Positions 1 through 10,760 of a stretch of DNA of 64,000 bases are shown here, one piece after another. How positions within the stretch are numbered: position 1 is the first letter of the stretch; each line of letters begins with the position of its first letter. The notes under the pieces were generated by a model. The model was not told the DNA's origin, searched no databases, and worked only from the letters and a program-made list of their open reading frames with translations. The position numbers and the translations under genes were made by a program. Origin of the DNA: Brachypterus glaber (Eukaryota > Arthropoda > Insecta > Coleoptera > Kateretidae); assembly GCA_958510825.1 (NCBI GenBank), contig OY294045.1:8855916-8919915 (forward strand), read 5' to 3'.

Positions 1-177
1 CTAAAAACGTTTTCTTAATCAGCGTGCAGAGTTGACTCTTGGTACTGAAGAGGGCCAGCAGCCCGAAACTGTCAGTCTACCAATATCACTCTGTACGATG
101 ATTAGAAAATAGATTGATGGAATAATAAATTAATATTTTTATAATTTTGTTTAAAATTAAAAATTTCTGTCCTTATA
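1..177 (+). repeat. Hammerhead-bearing dispersed repeat, copy 1 (left end cut by window)
   Basis: The sequence recurs almost unchanged at 30388-30565 and in part at 43950-44090. The first ~100 bases hold a complete hammerhead ribozyme fold. The last ~80 are an A+T-rich tail ending at a shared boundary (TTTCTGTCCTTA), after which the copies diverge. The upstream part seen in the other two copies (GTCTACATCTAG...GCGCACAAG) lies outside this window. No open frame is present. A short non-coding unit with a type I hammerhead fits a retrozyme-like or Penelope-derived retroelement; that assignment is inferred. Confidence 0.85.
24..96 (+). ncRNA. Type I hammerhead ribozyme, copy 1
   Basis: All elements of a type I hammerhead are visible. 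Outer stem I is 24-32 with 88-96 (GTGCAGAGT/ACTCTGTAC, one G.U). After an asymmetric internal loop, inner stem I is 39-44 with 78-83 (TTGGTA/TACCAA). The core CTGAAGA is at 45-51. Stem II is GGGC/GCCC (52-55, 61-64) with loop CAGCA. GAA is at 65-67. Stem III is ACT/AGT (68-70, 74-76) with a 3-nt loop. C77 is the expected cleavage position. The internal loop in stem I facing the stem II loop matches the tertiary contact typical of active natural hammerheads. Activity is inferred. Confidence 0.88.
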
Positions 178-309
178 AATAAGTTAGTTATTTTAATATT
201 TTTTTTTAATTAAAGAATTCTTGAGCCTTACTCATATTGAAGTTGATTTAAATAAACCAAAGAATAAATTTTATCTCTACAAAATATAAATGTATTGTCT
301 ATTAAACAT

Positions 310-359
310 TACAGAGACAATTGTTTCGACTTTTTTAACATAGTCATTTTAAAGCTACA
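310..359 (-). ncRNA. Decayed mirror of hammerhead-like motif
   Basis: Minus-strand counterpart of the motif at 971-1020 in the opposite foldback arm. Stem II GAC/GTC, GAAAC, AATT and GTC are kept. The core reads TTTAAAA instead of TTGAAAA, losing the invariant G5, and the first stem I pair next to the cleavage site is broken. It looks like an inactivated copy. Confidence 0.5.
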
Positions 360-970
360 AATAATGAAAATGGTACAATTCCTTTTAGAAAAACTTACTT
401 GTTAAATATATAAACAAATTAACTTGAGTACACATTATTAGGAATGTCATACTGACCTTAACTATATTATTTTTATAAAATCTTAAAAAATTAAACAAAA
501 AGAAAACTACAATAAGTTAAAATAAAATAAATTATTGAAATCTAAAATTTAAAATTGAATAAAAATCTGTGACATCTATCATAAACTAATCCAACATATA
601 TTTCAAACAGACTAAAGGAATTATCTTTAAATTTCAAAAAATGTAGTTAAACATAAAAAAGAAAAAAAATAAATAGAAACTAAAACTACCTTTTTGCAGT
701 TTAAAGATAATTCCTTTAGTCTGTTTGAAATAAAGTTTGGATTAGTTTATGATAGATATCCAGATTTTTATTCAATTTTAAATTTTAGATTTAATTTGTT
801 TATTTTATTTTAACTTATTGTAGTTTTCTTTTTGTTTAAATTTTTAAGATTTTATAAAAATAATATAGTTAAGGTCAGTATGGCATTCCTAATAATGTGT
901 ACTCAAGTTAATTTGTTTATATATTTAAAAAGTAAGTTTTTCTAAAAGGAATTGTACCATTTTCATTATT

Positions 971-1020
971 TGTAGCTTGAAAATGACTATGTTAAAAAAG
1001 TCGAAACAATTGTCGCTGTA
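971..1020 (+). ncRNA. Hammerhead-like ribozyme motif (U3/A8 variant)
   Basis: Stem I is 971-976 with 1015-1020 (TGTAGC/GCTGTA; two G.U pairs). The core TTGAAAA is at 977-983, followed by one extra T. Stem II is GACT/AGTC (985-988, 999-1002). GAAA is at 1003-1006. Stem III is the self-complementary ACAATTGT (1006-1013). C1014 sits at the cleavage position. Against the canonical CTGANGA, positions 3 and 8 are U and A, a paired substitution at the C3-G8 base pair. The extra nucleotide before stem II is not canonical, so activity is uncertain. Confidence 0.6.
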
Positions 1021-1083
1021 ATGTTTGTTTAATAGACAATAAATTTATATTTTGGAGAGATAAAATTTTTTCTTTGGTTTATT

Positions 1084-1587
1084 TTTTTTTTTGTTAAATC
1101 CCGGAAAGTTGCTATCCTGTGATTAGGCCCATAACTAATAGTTTGGCATTATATTCCGGCCCTACCGGGCCTCTCTGAAAGAATCTTACTGTTCCCCTCC
1201 CACTCCACGGCCCTGAAAATTTGTAGGTAAAATAATCAGAGTGACTAAATGTACACACAGTTTAGCATTGTAAACATAACCTAACTCTTTTTAATCGTTG
1301 GTTTACGTTTGCTTTTTCGCAGGTTTGGTGTTTTTGATGATAATGGGGGTCGTTGCCCCTAAAATAACACAACCACACATGTCCAAGTGGACGATGACGT
1401 CACAAAAATTTCCTATTACAACAGTTTTTAACTTGTTTTAAAATAGCAAACGTATTTTTGTAACACTGTTTTTTTTTTAATCATCATTGCTTCAAGTGGT
1501 ACTTAACTACTTTAAAAAAATCGCTGATTTACTAAAAAACTGATTACATGTGGGAAATAAAAACATATCAAATAGCACAAGTGTGTA
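1084..1587. other. Unassigned sequence with one shared repeat module
   Basis: 1090-1260 is more G+C-rich than its surroundings, without a usable frame. 1298-1358 (CGTTGGTTTACGTT...AATGGGGGTCGTTG) resembles on the opposite strand the purine/pyrimidine-biased module repeated at 33614-33750 and 55200-55300. Nothing else is recognised. Confidence 0.4.
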
Positions 1588-2777
1588 CAGTTGTGGCATT
1601 AAATATCGGGACAACCTCAAAAAAATTCGTGTCATTTTTATATTTTTGGGATTATTTTAAAAATTAAAAACTAGGTTACTTCGTTTTGACCTAACTGAAT
1701 TATTTAGTTGAAGTTTACTGTCAAAAAATATTAAATTAATAAATTAATATTTCGATACCCCCAAGCAACAAAGCCGTAACTCATATATTGTCATTTTTCA
1801 CGACAGCTAAATTTCTAAAATATATTTTTTTCTTATTTAAGGGTGAGGAAATGATTGAAGTAGAAAAGAAAGCCATGTGATACATCATTTAAAAGCTTAT
1901 AACATTCTCTATTTAACCCTATAAGTATTTATTGTTTATTTATTGTTTGTTTCTGATAATATTCAAAATTAGAATTTCTTACTTTAGTGTTTTTAGGTAA
2001 ACTTTTGGTTAAAATGGCCTGTGGAGAAATCTGAGTAGTACCACCATGTGTGTCTTTTTTCAAGGCGTTTATCTATGAGTATATCTCAAAATAGGTCTAA
2101 CTTGAGTTACATCCTTGTTGCATGGGAGTGTCGATTTATTGATTCATTAAATTTTACACAAATGTTGTAATTATTTAAATAATAATAAAATTGATATTTT
2201 TTGGATCAAAATTGTACTATACGGGTAAATAATATGTGTTTAATATTCATTTTTCTCAGTAGTACAGATAAAAACTCACAAAGTTTTATAAATTTTCTAC
2301 TGCAAATGGATTTGAGTTTAAGAGTTAATTACTGAAGAGCCTCACTGAGGTAAAAAAATCCTAGTATACGGCAACTGCACCTTGTTTTTCTCGGTTTTTC
2401 TTATATAATTAAAAATTGCTTTACCATCCATTGTAGATTTTGACCACCGAGGATAGTTTGAATAAGAACCTAATGTTTTCTCAATAAAACATTTCTTAAG
2501 ACACAGATCTATTTCTTGAAATGTTTTCAGTAAAATTTAACCTCATCCATATCTCCTAATACTAAGGACGACTGAGCATTTTTTCTCTTTAATTTTCATG
2601 ATAAGCAAACTCATTTCAAATTAAAATAAAGATAAAAAACACTTTTTTTACAAACTACTCGTATAACAGCAAAACATAAACAAACATTTGACATGTATTG
2701 ATGTTTTCTAAAATATGTCACAAGACCCAGTATAATCTATGTAAAATTGTTTGTCCCGATATTTAATGCCACCACTG
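1588..2777. mobile_element. TA-flanked DNA transposon remnant, 1190 bp
   Basis: Terminal inverted repeats of about 27 bp start CAGTTGTGGCATTAAATATC on the left; the right end is the complement with one mismatch. Each end is followed directly by TA (1586-1587 and 2778-2779), the Tc1/mariner-type duplication. No transposase frame survives. Inside, 1840-1920 resembles the interior of the 16871-17596 family (GTGATACATCATTTAAAAGC). The size suggests a decayed non-autonomous element. Confidence 0.75.
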
Positions 2778-2779
2778 TA

Positions 2780-3091
2780 CATATTTTAAAGTCTAACGTT
2801 TTATTTTATATTTTGTGTTGCCTCGGCTATTTATCTTAGCAATGTTATAGTAACATACATTTTCGAGCCAACCTAACAAAAATTATAAATTTTATAAACA
2901 ATGACCGCACCTCAAGAATACATTTAAAAATTTCTGGTCTATTTAATGTATAAACAGTTTTTTGTTCAAATGACGTCAAACTAGACTCTTTAAACTAATA
3001 GGAACAGTTTTTTATTGGATTAGTTGGCAACTTTTAAGAAATCTAGATCAAAAAAAAAACTTATTTTTAATTAAAATATCTTCCTACAATA
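2780..3091. other. A+T-rich sequence, nothing recognised
   Basis: Low-complexity A+T-rich DNA between two TA-flanked elements. No frame, hairpin or copy elsewhere in the window was noticed. Confidence 0.4.
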
Positions 3092-3570
3092 CAGGGTGAT
3101 TCAGAAAATTTTAAGGGGTGATTATAGGTCCAAAAATATGAAAAAAAGTTCCTATAAAGGTTGGTCCGGAAATTTAGGGCTCAGAGCTACGACCCTCCTA
3201 AGGTGCATCTGATAAATAGTTTTTATTTAATACCTCTGGAACCCTATAAACCACAGTAACGAGTTTTTGCATATGCCTTAACATTGATAAAGGTTATCAT
3301 TTTATGTAATTTTTATTTGGTTAATTTTAAACAAGTGTGATGTCACTTTTTTGCCCCAAACTTTTTTATCTGTAGATTTTTTGACATTTTATTAATAAAA
3401 TAATAATCTTTAACTAAAAATACGTATAAAAGGGACTCTTTGTGTAACACCGTAGGCCAACAGTTTTCGAGAAAATTGTAATTAAAGAGGCAATTTTACA
3501 ATCTGAGCATCAAAAAAAGGAACTGCAACAATAAAAATTTTAATACTGCAAGGCGATTCTACATCAAAAA
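3092..3570 (+). mobile_element. CAGGGTG-family element, copy 1 (3' part lost)
   Basis: Starts TA-CAGGGTGATTCAGAAAAT. It shares with the copies at 25060, 32299 and 38330 the words AAAGGTTGGTCCGGAAAT, TTTGCCCCAAACTTTTTTAT, TGTAACACCGTAGG and AATACTGCA(A/G)GG(C/T)GATTCT. After ~3570 the sequence switches to a motif (TTCCTATGTATTTT) seen in the MITE at 44134, so it is truncated or chimeric. A possible far end is ACACCCGGTATA near 4010. Confidence 0.7.
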
Positions 3571-4140
3571 TTATAATTCCTATGTATTTTGAGCCGCTGA
3601 ATCCGAATCTGAGGTCGAAATTCAAAAGTTAGCTCTCATTTTTACCATAACCTCAAAAAACATATCATATCATTTCGAAAAGTATGTTTTTTGAGGATTG
3701 ACTAGTCAAGTCCGTCGGAGATGCAACTTTTTTAATTTTGTGTGGCTGTGTTATCTCTGCAACGAAAAGTCCGAACAAAAAAAGTTTGTTACAAAAGATT
3801 TTTATTTTTTTGAGGGGAATTAAATAACAGTCAAAAAAATATATGTTTGTACTTAAAAAAACAAAGTTGACCTTGAAAACGTAAATATCCGTAAAAAATA
3901 AATACGCAATTTTGTTTTCACCATTAAAATAAACAAATTTTGTCCGACATTTTTTTTTTCTAAAATGCATAGTATTCTAGATATTTGAAAGGTTCAGGTT
4001 AAAAAAAAAAACACCCGGTATATTTCTATCTACTTACACTTTTCTGCTTGGGCATGGGTGACAACCCAGCATATTTCTTATAATGGAGACTTACCTATAA
4101 CAAATACAAAAATAAAATTAATGCTTTTATTCTAAAATAC
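3571..4140. other. Decayed repeat sequence
   Basis: 3575-3620 resembles the arms of the 44134-44371 MITE (CCTATGTATTTT, CTGAATCCGAATCTGA). Near 4008-4021, ACACCCGGTATA resembles a CAGGGTG-type terminus in reverse. The remaining sequence is A+T-rich without a supported gene. Confidence 0.4.
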
Positions 4141-5010
4141 AGGTGGATTCAGAAATATGTTACAACAGGGCCGGATCTAAAGTCAAGTTATGGAGGAGGG
4201 GGTAATCTGATTTTTTGGGCACATTCACAAAAAATTGAAAATTTTCATGGACACCGTATTTCTAAAAATCTTTTACTCATTGATACTAAGCAAAAAAAAA
4301 GCGTCGCAGGCCATTTTTTTATCAATAATCATACAGAATAATGTAATTTTCTGGTTTGTAATAAAACTCGGATTTTTTGGCAGGTTTTAATGCGTCAATT
4401 TATTATATCGCTAACGTTTCTCCCCTATTTGGGGGCTTTATCAAAGCTGAAAGATAAAAACTATTGTTAATAATAATAATAATAATAATAATAATGATAA
4501 TATATAAGAAAAATATTTTTTGACTGTATTGAATCCCATTTTCAGGTAAAATATGTAAATTTCTTACCTAAAAATTATGTGAGCGTAGTCATATATATTA
4601 TAAAATTGAACATTATGGACAAGGAACCTTTTACAACATAAAAATAAAATAAATATTACATTACAATATAAAAATTGGTTTTGACGCCATGTCGAAAGAT
4701 TTGTAGGTTAAAAGCGTCGTTCGCAGTAAAAAACATGTAACATGTTTATTTTTGTGGTTCGAACCCAGCATTAGTCAATTCTCTGTGGTAACATAGGTCA
4801 AAAGGTATTAAAACCTGCCAAAAAATCCGAGTTTTATTACAAACCAGAAAATTACATTCAAAGTTTGGCAACCTATAAGGTATTTACTTACAATACAGAA
4901 TAATGATAAAGTTGTTTAAATTCTTGCATTTAATAATAATATTCTTAAAATTATGGTAATGGGGGGGGGGGAGATTACCCACATTACCCCCTAAATCCAC
5001 CATTGAGTTA
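4141..5010. mobile_element. Inverted-repeat element enclosing a hammerhead-like motif
   Basis: 4333-4390 and 4806-4860 are reverse complements (TTTTCTGGTTTGTAATAAAA...GGCAGGTTTTAA). Looser outer similarity links GGTGGATTCAG...GGGGGTAATCTGATT near 4142-4215 with GAGATTACCC...TAAATCCACC near 4970-5003. A (TAA)n run lies at 4468-4495 and a G run at 4961-4971. The loop holds the hammerhead-like motif at 4410-4448 on the minus strand. A Penelope-like or retrozyme-like origin is plausible but unproven. Confidence 0.6.
4410..4448 (-). ncRNA. Hammerhead-like motif (U3/A8 variant)
   Basis: Read on the minus strand: stem I GCT/AGC plus nothing further (3 bp), core TTGATAA, AG, stem II CCCC/GGGG with a short loop, one A, GAAAC, then GTT at the cleavage triplet. 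The core differs from CTGANGA only at positions 3 and 8 (U and A), as in the motifs at 971 and 40007. Stem III is not visible, stem I is short and extra bases border stem II, so this is probably a degenerate relative. Confidence 0.45.
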
Positions 5011-5188
5011 CAAGGTAAAGTTTTTTTATTTTTTTTTATTTTTGCTGTCTTTTTATTTATTGTTTTCGGCCATTATCAGAATAATTAATAGCTTTCAAAT
5101 GAGGTATCACTTGACCTATGGTTCAATTAAAAAAATAGGATGTGCCCTAAAAAAAAATTCACTATTCTTCTATATAATTATATAGACG

Positions 5189-5390
5189 AGAAAAAGATCC
5201 AAGTCGCTTGTAAAACAAGTTTACACTACGATATTTCAAAAACGCTTTAACCCAATGACTTGAAATTTGGAACAAAGATTTTCTAAGTAGTAAAAAAATT
5301 TTTTTCCAAATTTCAAGTCTCTATGTCAAAGACTTCTTGAAATATCGTAGTGCAAAGTTGTTTTACAAGCGACTTGCATCTTTTTCTCTA
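5189..5390. repeat. Inverted repeat, ~50-bp arms
   Basis: Arms 5189-5240 and 5335-5390 (AGTCGCTTGTAAAACAAGTT against its complement) enclose ~95 bp. The interior has ACTTGAAATTTGGAAC and, inverted, TTTCCAAATTTCAAGT, so it is itself self-complementary. ACTTGAAATTTGG recurs next to the GTCTGTC modules elsewhere in the window. Likely a small MITE. Confidence 0.7.
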
Positions 5391-6919
5391 CTACAGTGTT
5401 GTACATTTTTTCCAGCTCTTCGTATTATAGAAAACTTATAATAATATTTTTTAATAATAATTGGCATGTGTAAAACAAATGACGAACGAATTAATCCATT
5501 AACGATTTCTTAAAATAAAGATACTATTATAAATAATAAATATAACCTTGTGACAATATTTCTCACTATAAATACATAAGTGAACTTTTTCAATCTGCAT
5601 TTGGTCAGATATGTATAGGTCTAACTAGTTTAAATTAAAAAAAATATATTGTTCTTACATGCCATCCTCTGGGCAATGGTTAATTGATATAATTATACTT
5701 TAACAATTAACAAAACAAATTAACACTTTTGGTTTATCATTTGAAAGCAGGGGAATGGCGTGACCTTAAGCGAAAAGCCTGATACATTTTTTTTATATAA
5801 ATGCGCTTGGAACTTTACGCCTTTACACACGGCATTCCCCCGAAGAACATAACTTAACTTTAATTAGAAATATACCTAATGAAATTGTGATTATGAATTA
5901 AAACATAAACAGCCCTATTATGGTGGCCATCGTTATTATTCCGATGTCGTTATAATTAAGACGTCGTGATCGTGTTCCAACACAATAACGTTAAAATTTG
6001 CTATTACCGTGGCCACATCGGGACGAAAAATATTACAATCCCGAGATCGGAATTGAATGAAGTGAAGTACCTTCGTTTCAGGTTACCAACTTAGTTATTT
6101 AGTAATTTCTTATTGTGGTAATGCTGTTTTACACGGTGCTTTTAATTTTTTTATATTGGCGTCATTGATTGTCAGTTGTCAGAAGAATCGTGTTTACGTC
6201 ATTTTTTTGTTTTTTTTTTTTAATACAATAAATTAAGACCCACGGATTCAGCGTGTGCGTAAATGAATTCATATCTGAACAAAGACTAAACGGTTAACCT
6301 GTGGACCAACTTAACAAGGAAATTAAATATAACTTGTGGCCCAGTAAGAAAACCAGAGGAATGGAGAAAAGTAGGTACCTTAGATGCTAAATAATTGTAG
6401 CTTGTCTGTCTTAACCCTTTGTTGTTTCAACCAAACAGGCTCGTGTCTGATATTTGACTAAAGTTTTATTGTGCAGGCGAACACTGGCCTAAAAAACTAC
6501 GAGTTAAATTTTCAACCAGTATCGACCAAGTGGCTCGTTTTTTACACTTATACTCGTGAGCTAAACTTTCAGAATATAGAGTGTATTAATTTCGATTAAT
6601 TTGATTACTACAGTAGCAACTCCTGTGGTTAAAATACAGAATTAAGGTTTCGATTATAAATAAATAAAAATAAATAAAGATGTATATTTTTTCACTGTTG
6701 TAATAATAAGTGTGCGTGACAAATCCTGGACAATATAACATAATATTTTTTAATAACATTAATATATTTAATATAATTATAAAAAGCAAGCATGCAACTG
6801 ACCTTTGTAATAATCAGGCATATCCTAATGATGTTTCAAAGAGTTAAATATGTTTTACAACAACCGCATGTCGCAAAACCAAAATTCTGTAGAAAAAAAT
6901 ATTTTGTACGTTAATTACT
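5391..6919. other. Gene-poor sequence with weak dyads
   Basis: 5750-5842 has a weak terminal inverted repeat (GGGGAATGGCGTG/CGGCATTCCCC) and may be a ~90-bp MITE. 5920-6020 has a loose dyad around GTGGCCA. The rest shows no convincing frame, RNA gene or repeat shared with the window. Confidence 0.4.
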
Positions 6920-9170
6920 CACGGTTCGCAAAAAAGGTCAAATAAAATAAAAAATTGCCCAAGAACTTTGAAAATAAAATTTGATTCCTGGCCCTTTCCT
7001 TAAATAGGAAAAGCAAGAATTAAAAAATTTCAACGACAAAATTTTTTTTTGTCGCACTTTTTGGTTTTGAGTATTATAAAATAGATACAAGCTGATTTAT
7101 AATTTTACCAATTCGCCAATATTTGCTACAGTTTATTTTTTTCTGCTTAAACTTTTTACCTGTAACTCAAAAATTAAATTTTAAATAATATCTAACAAAT
7201 AGGACCCCCTTGGGGGGCCTTAAAGAGGACAAAAGCCTAAATTTTTAAATTTTCCTGGGTTTATCTTGTATGCTCTATTTATATACCAATATAAGCTATT
7301 CTAGTAGTATATTAAATATTTTTTTTAAATAGGCGGGTTTGGGGGGTCTCGAGCCAATTTTCAGATTTTTTTTTTTAGAATTTTAATGTACAAAAAAATT
7401 ATAATATTATAAATATTTTCTAGATATTGTAAAAGAGTGTTTAAAATTTCGGTTTGGGGGTTAATTATTATATAATATTATTATTATATACACGGAAAGA
7501 AATTAGTGGGCTCTGCGCTATACATTATAAGATATTTGGTAACAGTGGCAAATTATAGTGATTTAAGCTATAGATTATAAGGGACACAATATATTAGTTA
7601 TTAAAAATAAATTGGAAACGATTATATATATTACAGACACGATTATATTTATTACAGGCACTATTATAAATTTACAGAAATTTTATTATATTATAAAAAT
7701 TATTAGCACGGACAATAATTAAATCTATTTAAGCTATAAATGCCATACTATTTGTTATATTTTATTATTCACTAAACAATTAAAGTATTTCATATAAATT
7801 TTTACACTGACTGCCATAATTGTAAGAGAAAGCCTTGTATTTATATAATAAGCGATTATAATTTGCTTGGTATGTGTGTTATAGCGCTCCTAGCTATAAT
7901 TTTTTTTTCCGTGTATTAATATAAAAAAGATATATAATAATAATATTATTATGTACGCGTACGTGCCAAATTTGGTTTATATTTCTCCTGAAAGTTTTTA
8001 AAGAAGTCTCTTATAAGAGACTTACTATATCTAATAATTATACATACATAATTATGTACATAATTTTTCTATAATACATTATGCCTAAAATTTTAAAATG
8101 TCTACTTTCGGCTTAAAGAAAAGATACCAGACGATCGGAAGTAAAAGAAAAAACATTTTAAAACTTTACAAATCAATTTTTTTTTAAAGGTTTGAAGGGA
8201 TTTTTTAATTCCAGAGGAAAGGCAATAAATTAAAAGCAAAGTAAAGTAATAAGTTCAAATTATATTTTGTATTGAACAAAATTGAAAAAAAAAAGTACAG
8301 AAAAAATAAAAGCAAAAATATTTTATTTTCTAAAGCTGGGTAAATAAACATAATAAAATTTAACGCAAACTATATGATAAACTATAACATTAAAAAAATA
8401 ATAAATAATATTTAATAGTAATTATATATGAGAGTTGTTATAAAAAATTTAAAAATTAAATAATAATATGTACATACTTATGTATGTATAATTATTAGAT
8501 ATAGTAAGTCTCTTATAAGAGACTTCTTTAACAACTTTCAGGAAAAATATAAACCAAATTTGGCACGTACGCGTACATAATAATATTATTATTATATATC
8601 TTTTTTATATTAATATATATTAATAATATATAATATAATATATAATAATATATATTATATATTATATAATAATTAACCCCCAAACCGACATTTTAAATAC
8701 TCTTTTACAATATCCTGAAAATATTTATAATATTATAATATTTTTTGAGAGACCCCCCAAACCCCCCTATTTAAAAAAATATGTTTAATATACTACTAGA
8801 ATAGCTTATATTGGTATATAAATAGAGCATACAAGATAAACCCAGGAAAATTAAAAAATTTATGCTTTCGTCCTCTTTAAGGGGGTCCTATTTGTTAGAT
8901 ATTATTTAAAATTTAATTTTTGAGTTACAGGTAAAAAGTTTAAGCAGAAAAAAGTAAACTGTAGCAAATATTGGCGAATTGGTAAAATTATAAATCAGCG
9001 TGTATCTATTTTATAATACTCAAAACAAAAAAGTGCGACAAAAAAAAATTTTGTCGTTGAAATTTTTTAATTTTTACTTTTCCTATTTAAGGAAAGGGCC
9101 AGGAATCATATTTTATTTTCAAAGTTCTTGGGCAATTTTTTATTTTATTTGACCTTTTTTTCGAACCGTG
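6920..9170. mobile_element. Large foldback element, 2.25 kb
   Basis: The left arm (6920-8065, interrupted at 7491-7913) and right arm (~8466-9170) are reverse complements over ~700 bp. They start CACGGTTCG and end CGAACCGTG. Shared landmarks include AGTCTCTTATAAGAGACT, GTACGCGTAC, GGTTTGGGGGTTAATTATTA and AAATAGGAAAAG. The ~400-bp centre is A+T-rich with no frame. Arms differ at scattered positions and in the length of TA-rich tracts. Confidence 0.88.
7491..7913 (+). mobile_element. MITE, 423 bp, inserted in one foldback arm
   Basis: Ends are CACGGAAAGAAATTA and, inverted, CACGGAAAAAAAAATTA, flanked by TA on both sides. The same element lies reversed at 24074-24496. The matching place in the right foldback arm (~8590-8680) lacks it, showing an uninterrupted TA-rich tract, so insertion followed foldback formation. 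Internal subrepeats CGATTATATATATTACAGACA/CGATTATATTTATTACAGGCA are visible. No coding capacity. Confidence 0.85.
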
Positions 9171-9883
9171 TACTTTTTTCCTAAGGAAAAAGTATTGTGA
9201 TCGACATAATTTTTGCCTTATTTCTTTTCTATAAAATACAGAATATATTTCTTTTTTCGTACTTTAAGTATGTTCGTCATGTTCTTAGACATTAGAAGGG
9301 GCGCCCCCCTGGAAAATTGATTTTTTGTGTTATCCTTTTCTTTAAAATACAACATGTATTTCTTTTTTCATATTTTAAGTATGTTCGTCATTTAGGTATT
9401 TGTTTTTTTCTATATTTTTAGCTAAATTTTGTATATATATATATTTTTATTTAAAAAAGATTTCAGCCCTTCTGGAGTTTTAAAAAGTCGGCGCCTATGT
9501 ATTATGTAATATAGCAATTTATCTTATGATGGTATAATTTTTGACATTTGGAATGTACTACACGTAATTAGATATCGATGCATATTCATTACAGGATTGG
9601 ACTTATTCTATTATTCAGAGCGTATTTGAATAAATTTTTACTGGGGCACGAAGTTTTATTTTAAGTACCTCCATTTACCTGAGAACAAATACGTTATATT
9701 CAGATCGATTCAGATCAACACTAAAAATTTGTTAATACTAAACGTTTTTGCATATATGGAACCCCACGAAAGTTTAGTAAACATTCACTGGTTAATGCCA
9801 GTACCCGGCGTATTTCTAGTTATAGTCCAGTCTTCAAGTTAATAAAAGAGGCTTTACCTGGAAATAATTCAGGGAGTTTAGAT
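9171..9883. other. Direct repeats and a fragment of a GGCGCC element
   Basis: 9222-9279 and 9334-9391 are ~58-bp direct repeats (shared TTTAAGTATGTTCGTCAT), about 112 bp apart. 9462-9503 (TTCTGGAGTTTTAAAAAGTC then GGCGCCTATG) is the reverse complement of the left end of the element at 55733, so a fragment of that family lies here. No gene is seen. Confidence 0.55.
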
Positions 9884-10760
9884 TTTTGGTTTATTGGGTA
9901 GGGTTTAAGGCCGCAAATAAACAATTTTGCTACATTGAACTCGATTTGAAACTGTCATTTTTAAACGTATTTTTCACAAAAAACGGACTTATTAAAATAT
10001 ATCAAGATCGGTGCATTCTATAGGACAAAAAACGTTTGATATGAAAATAAAGAGGACCAAATCTCCAACATTTTTTGTGTCATATATATTTTTGTACGAC
10101 TTATAGCTAATTCACGGCACCGCCTTGAACGTTACACTGTAGGGTTTTAGATTTTTCTTTATGACTTGGTTAGGAAGGTTTCTTTATGCGTAATATGGTG
10201 ATTCAATCGAAAATCGGTTTACTCGAAATAATGACGCACAAATGTGTGAATTATTTTAAAAAAAAAATTATTTTACGTAAATTAAAAAGAAAGCGCCAGA
10301 TAGATTTATTTAATTTTCACCCAAAATGTTCTCAGGGGTATGCATAAGGGAACGTTCAAGTATTACGTAACGCAAATTATACCAAAATTCATACACTTCA
10401 TACCTCGGTTCTCGCGTTATTCAAGGCTGTAGAGATTTCATATTTTGGCTATCCTCCCTAATAGGGGGTGTGTTAGGGGGGTAGCCAAATTATGGTATCT
10501 CTATAATCTATAATAACGCGAGAACCGGGATTTGCGTTACGTAATACTCGAACGTTCCCTAACCGACGATAAAGAACAATTTTGGTTTTTCGAAAAAAAA
10601 AAAACATTAAAAATCTAAAAACGTATAGTGTAACGTTTAAGAGATATTTTAAAAATCCGTTTTTTTGTGAAAAACACGTTGAAAAAATGACAGTTCCAAA
10701 TCGAGTTCAACGTTTGCGGTCTTAAACCCTACCTAATAAACCGAAAATCGTGGCTTGAAA
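9884..10760. mobile_element. Foldback element interrupted by a MITE
   Basis: Left arm ~9884-10165 and right arm ~10570-10760 are complementary (GGGTAGGGTTTAAGGCCGC; TGAACTCGATTTGAAACTGT; AACGTTACACTGTAGGG). Similarity is lower than in neighbouring foldbacks, implying greater age. A TAA-flanked MITE (10348-10559) sits between the arms. No frame is seen. Confidence 0.75.
10348..10559. mobile_element. Harbinger-like MITE, 212 bp, TAA duplication
   Basis: Ends GGGAACGTTCAAGTATTACG and its complement are flanked by TAA at 10345-10347 and 10560-10562. A 3-bp TWA duplication is characteristic of PIF/Harbinger elements. The ends match the MITEs at 15573, 28056, 33036 and 46790, but the interior is different and forms its own dyad (GGTTCTCGCGTTAT; TAGGGGG). 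Confidence 0.85.

Larger units (their letters stand above)
251..1083. mobile_element. Foldback element, ~380-bp arms
   Basis: Left arm ~251-631 is the near-exact reverse complement of right arm ~700-1083; a ~68-bp A-rich spacer separates them. The arms begin AAATAAACCAAAG and end CTTTGGTTTATT. They differ by scattered substitutions, so the duplication is not very recent. No target duplication or open frame was found. The right arm carries a hammerhead-like fold (971-1020) and the left arm its decayed mirror, so the arms may be inverted terminal repeats of a Penelope-like element; this is inferred. Confidence 0.85.

Noticed and set aside
2334..2360. CTGAAGA followed by a CCTC/GAGG hairpin, possible hammerhead
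   Set aside because: The essential GAAA after stem II reads AAAA, and neither stem I nor a cleavage triplet can be drawn.
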